A stretch of 64,000 nt of DNA, taken from NCBI RefSeq assembly GCF_025145845.1, contig NZ_CP102253.1:2914001-2978000 (forward strand), given 5' to 3'. Both the position numbers and the translations under genes were made by a program. The first letter of the stretch is position 1; each line of letters starts with the position of its first letter. A model generated the notes under the pieces. That model ran no database searches. It saw only the letters and a list, made by a program, of their open reading frames with translations, and was not told the DNA's origin. The stretch comes from Alistipes shahii WAL 8301 (GTDB lineage: Bacteria; Bacteroidota; Bacteroidia; Bacteroidales; Rikenellaceae). This document shows, piece by piece, positions 34,570 through 44,043 of this stretch.

Positions 34570-36900
34570 ATGAAAAAACTACTGATCGCACTGTTTTTGT
34601 TTCCCGTGACGCTGGTCGTGGCGGTTCCGTCTGCAAAGCCCCGGTTGGGCGAGGCTCCGGTCCGGAAGATCGTTGCGGCTATGAGCCTTGAGGAGAAGGC
34701 CGGCCTGCTGGTGGGAACCTCAATGGAGGGTTACGCTGGCGAGGGCGCTGTAACGGGCCGCACGTTGAAAACAGTTCCCGGTTCGGCCGGAACTACCCGC
34801 TCTTTGGAATCCTACGGCATTCCGACAACGGTGATGGCCGACGGTCCTGCGGGCCTTCGTATCGATCCGGAACGTGCAGGAGATGCACGGACTTATTTCT
34901 GTACGGCTTTTCCGATCGGCACGATGCTCGCCTCGACCTGGGACGAGGCGGCTATTGAACGCTGTGGCGCAGCGATGGGTAACGAGGTGCTCGAATATGG
35001 CTGCGACGTGATTCTCGGTCCGGGTATGAACATCCACCGCCATCCGCTCTGCGGCCGCAATTTCGAATATTATTCCGAGGACCCGTTGCTGAGCGGCAAA
35101 TGCGGCGCGGCGATGGTGCGGGGCATTCAGTCGCAAGGCGTAGGGACTTCGGTCAAGCACTTTGCGGCCAACAACCAAGAGTCGATGCGCTTACAGAATG
35201 ACGCCCGGGTGTCGCAACGTGCGTTGCGTGAGATTTATCTGCGAGGATTCGAGATCGCCGTCAAGGAGGGGCGTCCGTGGACGGTCATGTCGTCCTACAA
35301 TCGTATCAACGGACCTTATACGCAGGAGAGCCGCGAGTTGCTGACCACTGTTCTGCACGACGAATGGGGCTACGAAGGTCTTGTCGTGTCGGACTGGATC
35401 GGAAAACGTAACACCGTGGCACAAGTACATGCCGGCAACGACCTGATGATGCCGGGAGAACCGGCTCAGGCGAGAGAGATTGTAGAAGCGGTGCGCAGCG
35501 GGAGACTCGCCGAGGCGGATGTTGACCGGTGTGTGACCCGTGTACTCGAATATATTCTGCGGACGCCCCGTTTCCGGAAACAAGCCGTGTCGGAGACTCC
35601 CGACTTGGAAGCACATGCTGCCGTATCGCGTCAGGTGGCAGCGGAAGGCATGGTTTTGCTCCGCAACGAAGGCGCTGCTTTACCACTTGCCGCAGGATGT
35701 AATCTCTCGGTGTTCGGAGTCAATGCCTATGACTGCATTGCCGGAGGTACGGGCGCCGGACACGTCAACAAAGCCTATACGGTCGATTTGGACGAAGGTT
35801 TGTGCAACGCCGGATTCCGGCTTAACACCCGTACGGCAGATCTCTATGCAAAATACATGTCTTTCGGTGAGGCACTGCTCGCGGAGCAGAACGCCCTGCG
35901 TTATTTGGGCGAAAAGTGGTTTGTCCCCGAAACGACGCTGACGCCGGAATTCATCGCTTCGCGTGCGGCGGACAGCGATGCGGCCATCGTTGCCTTAGGC
36001 CGCAATTCGGGTGAATACAACGATCGTCCTACATCGGATTTCTACCTGACGGAAGCCGAACGGGAACTGCTCGAATCGGTCTGCTCGGCGTTTCATGCCG
36101 CGGGTAAGAAGGTGGTCGTGGTGCTCAATATCGGCGGCGTGATCGAAACCATGTCGTGGAAGGAACTTCCCGACGCTATCTTGTTGGCCTGGCAGGGAGG
36201 TTTGGAAGCCGGGAATGCCATGGCTGATGTTTTGAGCGGCCGCGTATCGCCTTCGGGAAGGCTGCCGATGACTTTTCCGGCGGATTATTCGGATCATCCG
36301 TCATCGAAGAATTTTCCGCTCGACTATCGGGGGCGCTGCGGCGATTGGGCCGACGACGCCCCGGAACGGCACCTGCGAAACCTGGGATTCACTTGTTACG
36401 AGGAGGATATCTGGGTGGGTTACCGCTATTTCTCGACCCATGCTCCGGAGGCGGTGTCCTATCCTTTCGGCTATGGTTTGGGGTATACGACCTTCGAGTG
36501 GACGGATGCGGCCGTCAGGCGTTCCGGGACGGATTATGCGGTAACGCTCCGTGTAACCAATACAGGTTCGCGCGCCGGACGGGAGGTCGTTGAACTTTAT
36601 GTTGCAGCCCCGCAAGGGGCGCTGCCGAAGCCCGTGCGCGAATTGAGGGCTTTTGCCAAAAGCCGGGAATTGCAGCCCGGGGAGTCGCAGGCGCTGACCC
36701 TTCGTTTCGCGGCTGCCGATCTGGCCTCGTTCGACGAGCGTATTTCGGCGTTTGTCGTCGATTCGGGGCGCTATATGGCCGAACTGGGGCGTTCTGCCGA
36801 CGACATTGTCCAGCGGCTGCCTTTTGTCGCCAAAGCTTCCGAGCGCAAGGTGCATGACGTACTGAAACCGCAGGAGCCCCTGCGACGACTCAAATTCTGA
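34570..36900 (+). CDS. GH3 glycoside hydrolase (beta-glucosidase type)
   Basis: A 776-residue secreted enzyme with a signal peptide ending near VVAVPSA. The barrel domain includes MADGPAGLRID, the GPGMNIHRHPLCGRNFEYYSED segment, VKHFAANNQE and the nucleophile D275 (LVVSDWIG). The alpha/beta sandwich carries VLLRNEGAALPL and LPMTFP; a C-terminal fibronectin-III-like domain begins near 690 (REVVELYVAAPQG). This full GH3 layout resembles broad beta-glucosidases. It lies 10 nt after the GH20 gene and 4 nt before another GH3. Confidence 0.92.
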   Translation: MKKLLIALFLFPVTLVVAVPSAKPRLGEAPVRKIVAAMSLEEKAGLLVGTSMEGYAGEGAVTGRTLKTVPGSAGTTRSLESYGIPTTVMADGPAGLRIDPERAGDARTYFCTAFPIGTMLASTWDEAAIERCGAAMGNEVLEYGCDVILGPGMNIHRHPLCGRNFEYYSEDPLLSGKCGAAMVRGIQSQGVGTSVKHFAANNQESMRLQNDARVSQRALREIYLRGFEIAVKEGRPWTVMSSYNRINGPYTQESRELLTTVLHDEWGYEGLVVSDWIGKRNTVAQVHAGNDLMMPGEPAQAREIVEAVRSGRLAEADVDRCVTRVLEYILRTPRFRKQAVSETPDLEAHAAVSRQVAAEGMVLLRNEGAALPLAAGCNLSVFGVNAYDCIAGGTGAGHVNKAYTVDLDEGLCNAGFRLNTRTADLYAKYMSFGEALLAEQNALRYLGEKWFVPETTLTPEFIASRAADSDAAIVALGRNSGEYNDRPTSDFYLTEAERELLESVCSAFHAAGKKVVVVLNIGGVIETMSWKELPDAILLAWQGGLEAGNAMADVLSGRVSPSGRLPMTFPADYSDHPSSKNFPLDYRGRCGDWADDAPERHLRNLGFTCYEEDIWVGYRYFSTHAPEAVSYPFGYGLGYTTFEWTDAAVRRSGTDYAVTLRVTNTGSRAGREVVELYVAAPQGALPKPVRELRAFAKSRELQPGESQALTLRFAAADLASFDERISAFVVDSGRYMAELGRSADDIVQRLPFVAKASERKVHDVLKPQEPLRRLKF

Positions 36901-36904
36901 TGCA

Positions 36905-39223
36905 ATGAAAATAATAGCTTGTTTGTTGATTTGTATGGGCTGCAATGCGCTGTTTGCAGCAGTGCCGCCCGCTATCCGGCCCGATGCGAAGATCGAAACC
37001 CGGATTGAAAAGATACTCGGCCGCCTGACGCTTGAAGAGAAAATCGGCCAAATGTGTCAGTTGACCGTCAGCATGGTGACCGATATGAATGATTCCGGGC
37101 ATCCGTTCATCAGCGATGAGCTGCTCGATACGGTCATCGGACATTACAAAGTCGGGTCGATTCTCAACGTACCGTTCGATGAGGCGCAGTCCCGGGAGGC
37201 ATGGACGCAGATTATCGGTAGGATTCAGCGTCGTTCGCTCGACTGCCTGGGGATTCCCTGCATTTACGGTGTCGATCAAATGCACGGTGCTTCCTACACC
37301 CGCGGTGCAACCTTTTTTCCGCAGGGGATCAACATGGGTGCCGCGCTGAACTGTGAACTGATGCGCCGTTCGTCGGAGATTTCGGCTTATGAAACCCGTG
37401 CCTGTGCCATTCCGTGGAATTTTGCGCCGGTGATGGATTTGGGACGCGATCCCCGATGGTCGAGGATGTGGGAGAGTTACGGAGAGGATGTTTGTGTCAA
37501 TTCCCGGTTGGCGGCGGCTTCCGTGCGCGGTTTGCAGGGCGATGATCCCAATCGGATCGGGATGTATCGGGTGGCTGCTTGTTTGAAGCATTTCATGGCC
37601 TACGGCGTCCCCGTGTCGGGCAAGGACCGAACGCCTTCGTCCGTTACGCGCAACGCCCTGCGCGAAAAATATTTTGCCCCCTTTCTCGAATGTATCCGGG
37701 CCGGGGCGCTGTCGTTGATGGTCAACTCGTCCAACAACGACGGTATGCCCTTTCATGCCAACCGCGAGTTGCTCACGGGGTGGTTGAAGGAAGAACTGAA
37801 CTGGGACGGGGTGATCGTTACGGATTGGAATGATATTTACAATCTATATGAGCGGGATCATATCGCCGAGAGCCGCAAGGATGCGGTTCGGATCGCTATA
37901 AATGCCGGGATCGATATGGCCATGGTCCCTTTGGACCGGGATTTCTGCGTCTATCTCCGTGAACTGGTCGAGGAAGGGCTGGTTTCCGAAAGACGCATCG
38001 ATGATGCCGTTCGTCGGATTTTGCGGTTGAAAATGCGCATCGGGCTGTTCGAAGAGCCGTTCCCGGACACTTCGAAGTTCGATCGTTTCGCGAGAGATGA
38101 ATTCGCCGCCGTGGCTTTGCAAGCTGCTGAAGAGTCGGAGGTGCTGCTCAAAAACGACGGAGGTCTGCTACCGCTCCCGAAGTCGGCGCGTATCCTGCTC
38201 ACCGGCCCCAATGCCAATTCCATGCGCTGTCTCAACGGCGGCTGGTCTTACACCTGGCAGGGTGAGCGTTGCGATGAGTTTGCAGATCGTTACAATACGA
38301 TTTACGAGGCCTTGGCGCGTAAATTCGATCATGTTACCTGGATTCCAGGCGTAGAATACGGCACCCCCTCGGAGAATTGGCAGGTGGAGCGTGTGCGGGG
38401 AATCGGCGAAGCAGTCTCGGCAGCGGCCGATGCAGACGTGATTGTCGTCTGCATCGGCGAGAACTCCTATTGTGAAACTCCGGGCAACATGAATGATCTG
38501 AACTTGTCGCAAAACCAGAAAAAACTGGTCCGCGAACTGGCGTCTACGGGGAAACCCCTCGTATTGGTGTTGAACGAGGGACGGCCGCGTCTGATCGGCG
38601 ATATAGAGCCGTTGGCGCAGGCTGTCGTCGATATCCTGCTGCCCGGCAATTACGGGGGTGACGCACTGGCCAATCTGCTTGCCGGGGATGCGAACTTCAG
38701 CGCCCGGCTTCCCTTTACCTATCCGCGCTGGCCCGATGCGTTGGCCACCTATGACTACAAACCCTGTCAGAAAAGGGGTACGATGGAGGGCGAATACAAC
38801 TACGATGCCGTGATGGACGTGCAATGGCCTTTCTGCCACGGATTGAGTTACACTACATTCGAATACGGAAATCTGCGGGCTAACCTTACGGAATTTCGGG
38901 CCGGAGATACGCTTTCGTTCACGGTCGATATCTCCAATACAGGCGACTGCGCGGGCAAGGAGGCCGTATTGCTCTGGTCGAGCGATTTGGTGGCAAGCCT
39001 GACGCCTGACGTGATCCGGCTGCGCAATTTCGAGAAGATCTCCCTTGAACCGGGCGAAACCCGTACGGTGACGCTTTCGATACCGGCATCCGATCTGGCG
39101 TTTGTCGGTTATGACGGTCGCTGGCGGCTCGAAAAGGGCGATTTCCGGATCCGTATGGGTACGGAGACCCTGTTCGTCCGATGCGTGGAAACCCGGGTGT
39201 GGGACACCCCTAACATTCCCTGA
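36905..39223 (+). CDS. GH3 glycoside hydrolase (BglX/exo-beta-glucanase type)
   Basis: A 772-residue secreted enzyme with a signal peptide (MKIIACLLICMGCNALFAA; possibly a lipobox at MGC). Motifs are GVDQMHGASYTRGATFFPQGINMGA, APVMDLGRDPRWSRMWESYGEDV, LKHFMAYG and nucleophile D307 (GVIVTDWNDIYNLY). The C-terminal domains contain VLLKNDGGLLPLP, INNxGxxP-type LPFTYPRWP and a Fn3-like end with CAGKEAVLLW. It differs from the preceding GH3 in the barrel loops, which argues for different linkages rather than recent duplication. Spacing of 4 nt to the preceding gene indicates one transcript. Confidence 0.92.
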   Translation: MKIIACLLICMGCNALFAAVPPAIRPDAKIETRIEKILGRLTLEEKIGQMCQLTVSMVTDMNDSGHPFISDELLDTVIGHYKVGSILNVPFDEAQSREAWTQIIGRIQRRSLDCLGIPCIYGVDQMHGASYTRGATFFPQGINMGAALNCELMRRSSEISAYETRACAIPWNFAPVMDLGRDPRWSRMWESYGEDVCVNSRLAAASVRGLQGDDPNRIGMYRVAACLKHFMAYGVPVSGKDRTPSSVTRNALREKYFAPFLECIRAGALSLMVNSSNNDGMPFHANRELLTGWLKEELNWDGVIVTDWNDIYNLYERDHIAESRKDAVRIAINAGIDMAMVPLDRDFCVYLRELVEEGLVSERRIDDAVRRILRLKMRIGLFEEPFPDTSKFDRFARDEFAAVALQAAEESEVLLKNDGGLLPLPKSARILLTGPNANSMRCLNGGWSYTWQGERCDEFADRYNTIYEALARKFDHVTWIPGVEYGTPSENWQVERVRGIGEAVSAAADADVIVVCIGENSYCETPGNMNDLNLSQNQKKLVRELASTGKPLVLVLNEGRPRLIGDIEPLAQAVVDILLPGNYGGDALANLLAGDANFSARLPFTYPRWPDALATYDYKPCQKRGTMEGEYNYDAVMDVQWPFCHGLSYTTFEYGNLRANLTEFRAGDTLSFTVDISNTGDCAGKEAVLLWSSDLVASLTPDVIRLRNFEKISLEPGETRTVTLSIPASDLAFVGYDGRWRLEKGDFRIRMGTETLFVRCVETRVWDTPNIP

Positions 39224-39245
39224 AACCGTTCTAAAACATACCGAT

Positions 39246-40832
39246 ATGAAAAATGTTTTTTTTGCCGTCATGGCGCTTGCTGTTTCATTTACGGAAACCC
39301 GAGCGGCGGATTCTCCCGCGATCGTTCCCATGCCTCAGCACATCGCTTACGCAACTGGCGAAGGAGCGGTGCTCTCCGCCGGATCGCGGATCGCTGTACC
39401 CGGCGGGGCTAAAGCGTTGCGGAGTGTCGCGGAACTCTTTGTGCGGGATATTTGCCGGGAACATGGACTTCGGCTGAAAGTTTCCGGAATTTCCGAAAGC
39501 GGCATCGTACTCGGGATCGATCCGGCGCTCAGGGCGGAGGCCTATTCGCTCGACATCGGCCAAGGGCGTGTCGCCGTGACGGGCGGTTCCCCTTCGGGAC
39601 TCTTCTACGGATTGCAGAGCTTGCGTCAACTTATCTCGCAGTATGGCATGCGACTTCCGGCAGTGCATGTGGAGGATGAACCTTGTTTCGCTTATCGCGG
39701 CGCCATGCTCGACTGCTGCCGTCATTTCTTCACGGTTGACGAGATCAAAACGTTCATCGACATATTGGCGCTCCACAAACTCAACCGTTTTCACTGGCAT
39801 CTGACCGACGACCAGGGATGGCGTATCGAGATCAGGCATTATCCCGGATTGACGAAAGAGGGGTCACGGCGTGCCGAAACAGTCCTTGGACGCAATACGA
39901 ATATCTACGACGGCATACCTTCGGGAGGATACTATACGCAGCGACAAATTCGTGACGTCGTAGCCTATGCGGCCGAACGGTTCATTACGGTCATCCCTGA
40001 AATCGAAATGCCGGGACATGCCTCGGCGGCACTGGCGGCCTATCCCTGGCTGGGGTGTGCCGGTGAGGGGTATATGGTACGGACGCGATGGGGCGTATTC
40101 CCGGAAGTTTATTGCGCGGGCAAGGATTCGACGTTCGAATTCATGGAGAACGTGCTTGCAGAGGTGTGTGAACTGTTTCCCTCGGAATATATCCATATCG
40201 GCGGGGATGAGTGTCCCAAACAGAGTTGGACGAGCTGTCCCGCCTGTCAGCAGCGTATCCGTAATGAGCGGTTAGAGCATGAAAACGAATTGCAGAGTTA
40301 TTTTGTCCATCGGATTGAAAAATGGCTCAACGCCCGGGGGCGCAATCTGATCGGGTGGGACGAAATACTCGAAGGAGGGATTTCAAAGACGGCTACGATT
40401 ATGTCGTGGCGCGGTGCCGATGGCGGCGTTGCCGCTGCCAAGGCCGGGAATCAGGTGATCATGACCCCCAACACGCATTGTTATCTCGATTATTTTCAGA
40501 CGCAGGAGCCGGAGCGCCTCGAACCACTCGGTATCGGCGGTTACGTGCCGGTTCGTAAGGTTTATTCGTTCGATCCCTATGACCGTCTTTCTTCAGCGGA
40601 ACAATCCTGTATTCAGGGAGTACAAGGGAATATATGGACGGAATATATCGCTTCTTTTGCCCATGCACAGCATATGGCCTTGCCGCGGCTGGCCGCATTA
40701 GCGGAGGTGGGATGGGCCTGCGACCGCCGCGATTTCGGGGATTTCACCCGGCGCATGACGGTATTCCGGAAACTTTACGACAAATGCGGCTATCGCTACG
40801 CCTCCTATTTCTTCGATGGAACGGGCGAATAA
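39246..40832 (+). CDS. GH20 beta-N-acetylhexosaminidase (paralogue 2, short form)
   Basis: A 528-residue exo-hexosaminidase with a signal peptide ending near ETRAADS. Start is ATG 39246. The barrel shows RGAMLDCCRHFFTVDEIK, RFHWHLTDDQGWRIEI, VIPEIEMPGHASAALAAYP and the catalytic pair D321-E322 (HIGGDECPKQSWTSCPACQ). TIMSWRGADGG and PNTHCYLDYFQ are also conserved. Unlike the other two GH20 genes it has no C-terminal chitobiase-like domain and its loops resemble classical HexB-like chitobiases. The acyltransferase gene follows 29 nt later. Confidence 0.93.
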   Translation: MKNVFFAVMALAVSFTETRAADSPAIVPMPQHIAYATGEGAVLSAGSRIAVPGGAKALRSVAELFVRDICREHGLRLKVSGISESGIVLGIDPALRAEAYSLDIGQGRVAVTGGSPSGLFYGLQSLRQLISQYGMRLPAVHVEDEPCFAYRGAMLDCCRHFFTVDEIKTFIDILALHKLNRFHWHLTDDQGWRIEIRHYPGLTKEGSRRAETVLGRNTNIYDGIPSGGYYTQRQIRDVVAYAAERFITVIPEIEMPGHASAALAAYPWLGCAGEGYMVRTRWGVFPEVYCAGKDSTFEFMENVLAEVCELFPSEYIHIGGDECPKQSWTSCPACQQRIRNERLEHENELQSYFVHRIEKWLNARGRNLIGWDEILEGGISKTATIMSWRGADGGVAAAKAGNQVIMTPNTHCYLDYFQTQEPERLEPLGIGGYVPVRKVYSFDPYDRLSSAEQSCIQGVQGNIWTEYIASFAHAQHMALPRLAALAEVGWACDRRDFGDFTRRMTVFRKLYDKCGYRYASYFFDGTGE

Positions 40833-40861
40833 ATCGGTCTACCGGTGCTAAATATACTGCG

Positions 40862-41974
40862 ATGATGAACCCGAACAGACGACTTTTATCTTTGGACACC
40901 CTGCGGGGGGTTGATATGTTCTTTATTATGGGCTTTTCAGGGCTCGTGACCTCGTTGTGCGCACTGTGGCCCGGATCTTTTACCGATATGCTTGCGTCGC
41001 AGATGCAGCATGCGGCGTGGAATGGACTAACGATTCAAGACACGATCTTTCCTCTGTTTCTTTTTATCGCAGGCGTGGCGTTCCCCTTCTCGCTGGCCAA
41101 ACAGCGTGCACGCGGATTCGGCAGAAAACGGATTCTGGACCGGATTTTCCGCCGCGGACTGATTCTTGCCCTGTTGGGAATGGTTTATAACGGGTTGTTC
41201 GAGCTCAATTTCTCCTCGTTGCGCATAGCAAGCGTGCTGGGACGGATCGGCTTGGCCTGGATGTTCGCCGCACTGCTCTGCGTGTATTGCAGCGTGAGAA
41301 CTCGGATAGCTGTTGCCGGGATTATCCTAATAGGCTATTCACTGCTGCTCGGCCTGGTCGTAGCCCCCGATGCTCCGGTCGGTGCCGATCCGCTTTCGGT
41401 GGAGGGGTGTCTGGCCGGATGGATTGACCGACAGTACCTTCCCGGACACATCCTTTACGGGGCATTCGATCCGGAAGGGATATTGAGCACCCTGCCGGCA
41501 GTCGTATCGGCTCTATTCGGAATGTTCACCGGCGAATTTTTGCTCGATGGCCGGAGAGGGCTCTCTGGCTCTTGGAAAGCGTTCTATATGGCCGTCGCCG
41601 CACTGGCGATCACGACGGCGGGCTTGTGCTGGAATCTTATCATGCCGGTCAACAAGAATTTATGGAGCAGTTCGTTCACTTGCGTGGTCTCCGGTTATTC
41701 GCTGGGGATGACCGCCTTGTTTTATTACCTGATTGACGTGTGCGGGTACAAACGATGGACGTTCGTTTTCCGGGTTATCGGATTGAATTCCATTACGATT
41801 TATATGGCGCAGCGGATTATTCCACTGCGTTATGCGTCCGATTTTTTCGTCGGCGGACTTGCTTCCAAATGCAGTGAAACAGTAGGGGCGGTGATCTACG
41901 ATATAGGTTATATCGTGCTCTGCTGGCTGTTTCTCTATTTCTTGTATCGAAAAAACACTTTCCTTAAGGTATGA
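40862..41974 (+). CDS. HGSNAT-like membrane acyltransferase (DUF5009/DUF1624)
   Basis: A 370-residue integral membrane protein with about ten helices, in the HGSNAT_cat family that includes lysosomal heparan-alpha-glucosaminide N-acetyltransferase. The N-terminal signature is RLLSLDTLRGVDMFFIMG, then FPLFLFIAGVAFPFSLAKQRARG. The mammalian enzyme acetylates glucosamine using a catalytic His; here H29-type residues in MQHAAWNG are candidates. Such genes are common next to GH20 in Bacteroidetes PULs. A role in acetylating amino sugars before or after GH20 action is inference. It starts ATG 40862; ATG 40865 is equally possible. Confidence 0.82.
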   Translation: MMNPNRRLLSLDTLRGVDMFFIMGFSGLVTSLCALWPGSFTDMLASQMQHAAWNGLTIQDTIFPLFLFIAGVAFPFSLAKQRARGFGRKRILDRIFRRGLILALLGMVYNGLFELNFSSLRIASVLGRIGLAWMFAALLCVYCSVRTRIAVAGIILIGYSLLLGLVVAPDAPVGADPLSVEGCLAGWIDRQYLPGHILYGAFDPEGILSTLPAVVSALFGMFTGEFLLDGRRGLSGSWKAFYMAVAALAITTAGLCWNLIMPVNKNLWSSSFTCVVSGYSLGMTALFYYLIDVCGYKRWTFVFRVIGLNSITIYMAQRIIPLRYASDFFVGGLASKCSETVGAVIYDIGYIVLCWLFLYFLYRKNTFLKV

Positions 41975-42023
41975 CCGGCAAATAGCCCGAAAATTACAAT
42001 AACCTCATTTAAATAAATTTAGC

Positions 42024-44039
42024 ATGAACCAAACTTTGAAGTTCTCGTTCCGGAACTTGTTTTTGTCCTGTGTGTGCTTGCTTCTGTTTGCATGCGGCGG
42101 GAATCCGGAGATAATTTCTCCCGACGGGCGCACACGCCTTTCGTTCGTGACGGGCGCCGACGGCTGCATGGCCTATACCGTCGAACGCGACGGCAAACCT
42201 TTGATCCTTCCTTCTGCCTTGGGCCTCGTGGTGCAAGAACGGAACCTCGCCGGCGGCTTTTCGGTACGGGAGATTGTGAAAAGGTCCGTGGACGAAACAT
42301 GGACGCAGCCGTGGGGCGAAAATAAAATCCTGCGCGATTGCCACAACGAAATGACGGCGGTATTGAAAAACGACGACGGCGTGTTGCTGACGCTTCGTTT
42401 CCGGGCTTTTGACGACGGTGTGGCATTCCGCTATGAATGGGAGGTGCCGGACCTCGATTCGCTGACCGTCACCGATGAACTGACCGAATTCCGCTTCGCC
42501 GAAGACGGCGTGTCGTGGTCGATTCCTGGAAATTTCAACACCTATGAATTGTTGTATCGCGAACTGCCGGTTTCGGCCGTCGAAAACGCCAATACGCCTT
42601 TCACATTCCGTGTGGACGGCACATACGGTTCGATTCACGAAGCGGCGCTGTACGATTTCCCCGAAATGAATCTCTACCGGACCGATTCGCTGGCCTTCAA
42701 AGCCGAGTTGGCTCCGCTGCCTGACGGTATAAAGGCTCGTATTCCCTCGAAATTCATGACGGCGTGGCGGACGATCCAAGTGGGAGACAAAGCGGTGGAC
42801 CTGATCAACTCGTCGCTGATCCTTAACCTGAACGAGCCTTCGAAGATTGCTGACACTTCGTGGATCAAACCGCAGAAATATATCGGCGTATGGTGGGGAC
42901 TGCATCTCGGCACCCATACATGGACAATGGGACCCCGGCATGGAGCGACGACGGAGAATGCTCTGCGTCATATTGACTTCGCAGCGGCGAACAATATTCA
43001 GGGAGTGTTGTTCGAAGGGTGGAACGAAGGCTGGGAGAACTGGGGTAAAACGCAGCACTTCGATTATGTGAAGCCCTATGCAGATTTCGATCTCGACCGC
43101 ATTGCCGCGTATGCCCGGGAGAAGAACATCGAGTTGTGGATGCACAATGAAACGGGTGGTAATATTCCTGAATATGAAGCGGCTCTGGAAACGGCTATGC
43201 AGCGCTATGCCGGATTGGGTGTGCATGCCGTCAAAACGGGATATGCCGGAGGCTTCAGGGACGGCCAGCTCCACCACTCGCAGTATGGCGTGCGGCACTA
43301 CCAGCGTGTCGTCGAGACGGCGGCCCGTTATGGGATCGTCATCGATGCCCACGAGCCGATCAAGGATACGGGCATTCGCCGCACGTGGCCCAATATGATG
43401 ACCCGGGAGGGGGCACGCGGCATGGAGTGGAACGCATGGTCGGAAGGGAACTCCGCGGAGTATCTCTGTACACTGCCTTTCGTACGGCTCCTGAGCGGTC
43501 CGATGGATTATACGCCGGGGGTATTCGATCTTGATTACTCGCGCGTCCGGGGCCGGGAAACCGGAATGCAGGAGTGGAACGGCGACAACAATTCGTGTTG
43601 TATCAAGACTACGCTGGCACGTCAGATTGCCAACTGGGTGATTATTTATTCTCCGCTTCAGATGGCGTCCGATCTGATCGAAAACTACGAGGGACATCCG
43701 GCTTTCCAATTCTTCCGGGATTTCGATGCCGACTGTGACTGGTCCGAAGCATTGCAGGGTGAACCCGGCGAATATATTGTCGTCGTACGCCGTGCGGGTG
43801 ACAGTTTCTTCCTGGGCGCCGGCACGAACGATGAGCCCCGGACATTGACCCAGAAACTCGGCTTCCTGAAGTCCGGTATGACTTATACTGCAACGATCTA
43901 TGCCGACGCTCCGGATTCTGCGGAGAATCCCGAAAACTATCGCATCGAAAAACGGACCGTGACTTCTGCCGATATGCTCGAAATTGCAATGACTGCCCGT
44001 GGCGGGCAAGCCGTGACGTTTGTTCCCGTAAATGAATAG
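42024..44039 (+). CDS. GH97 alpha-glucosidase-type (inverting, SusB-like) lipoprotein
   Basis: A 671-residue predicted lipoprotein (lipobox LLLFACGG). The N-terminal beta-super-sandwich contains SPDGR and FRAFDDGVAFRYEW. The barrel has EGWNEGWENW, VKTGYAGG, DAHEPIKDTGIRRTWPN, GMEWNAW and GNSAEYLCTLPFVRLLSGPMDYTPG. Retaining GH97 alpha-galactosidases carry an Asp after VK; here that position reads TGYAGG, and HE plus MEWNAW plus AEY match the three Glu of inverting SusB-like enzymes. An alpha-glucoside target is therefore more likely (inference). It lies 49 nt after the acyltransferase and 4 nt before GH65. Confidence 0.9.
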   Translation: MNQTLKFSFRNLFLSCVCLLLFACGGNPEIISPDGRTRLSFVTGADGCMAYTVERDGKPLILPSALGLVVQERNLAGGFSVREIVKRSVDETWTQPWGENKILRDCHNEMTAVLKNDDGVLLTLRFRAFDDGVAFRYEWEVPDLDSLTVTDELTEFRFAEDGVSWSIPGNFNTYELLYRELPVSAVENANTPFTFRVDGTYGSIHEAALYDFPEMNLYRTDSLAFKAELAPLPDGIKARIPSKFMTAWRTIQVGDKAVDLINSSLILNLNEPSKIADTSWIKPQKYIGVWWGLHLGTHTWTMGPRHGATTENALRHIDFAAANNIQGVLFEGWNEGWENWGKTQHFDYVKPYADFDLDRIAAYAREKNIELWMHNETGGNIPEYEAALETAMQRYAGLGVHAVKTGYAGGFRDGQLHHSQYGVRHYQRVVETAARYGIVIDAHEPIKDTGIRRTWPNMMTREGARGMEWNAWSEGNSAEYLCTLPFVRLLSGPMDYTPGVFDLDYSRVRGRETGMQEWNGDNNSCCIKTTLARQIANWVIIYSPLQMASDLIENYEGHPAFQFFRDFDADCDWSEALQGEPGEYIVVVRRAGDSFFLGAGTNDEPRTLTQKLGFLKSGMTYTATIYADAPDSAENPENYRIEKRTVTSADMLEIAMTARGGQAVTFVPVNE

Positions 44040-44043
44040 AACC

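Noticed and set aside
42024..44039. Retaining alpha-galactosidase assignment for the GH97 enzyme
   Set aside because: The nucleophile Asp position reads TGYAGG, and the HE, MEWNAW and AEY motifs fit the inverting SusB type.
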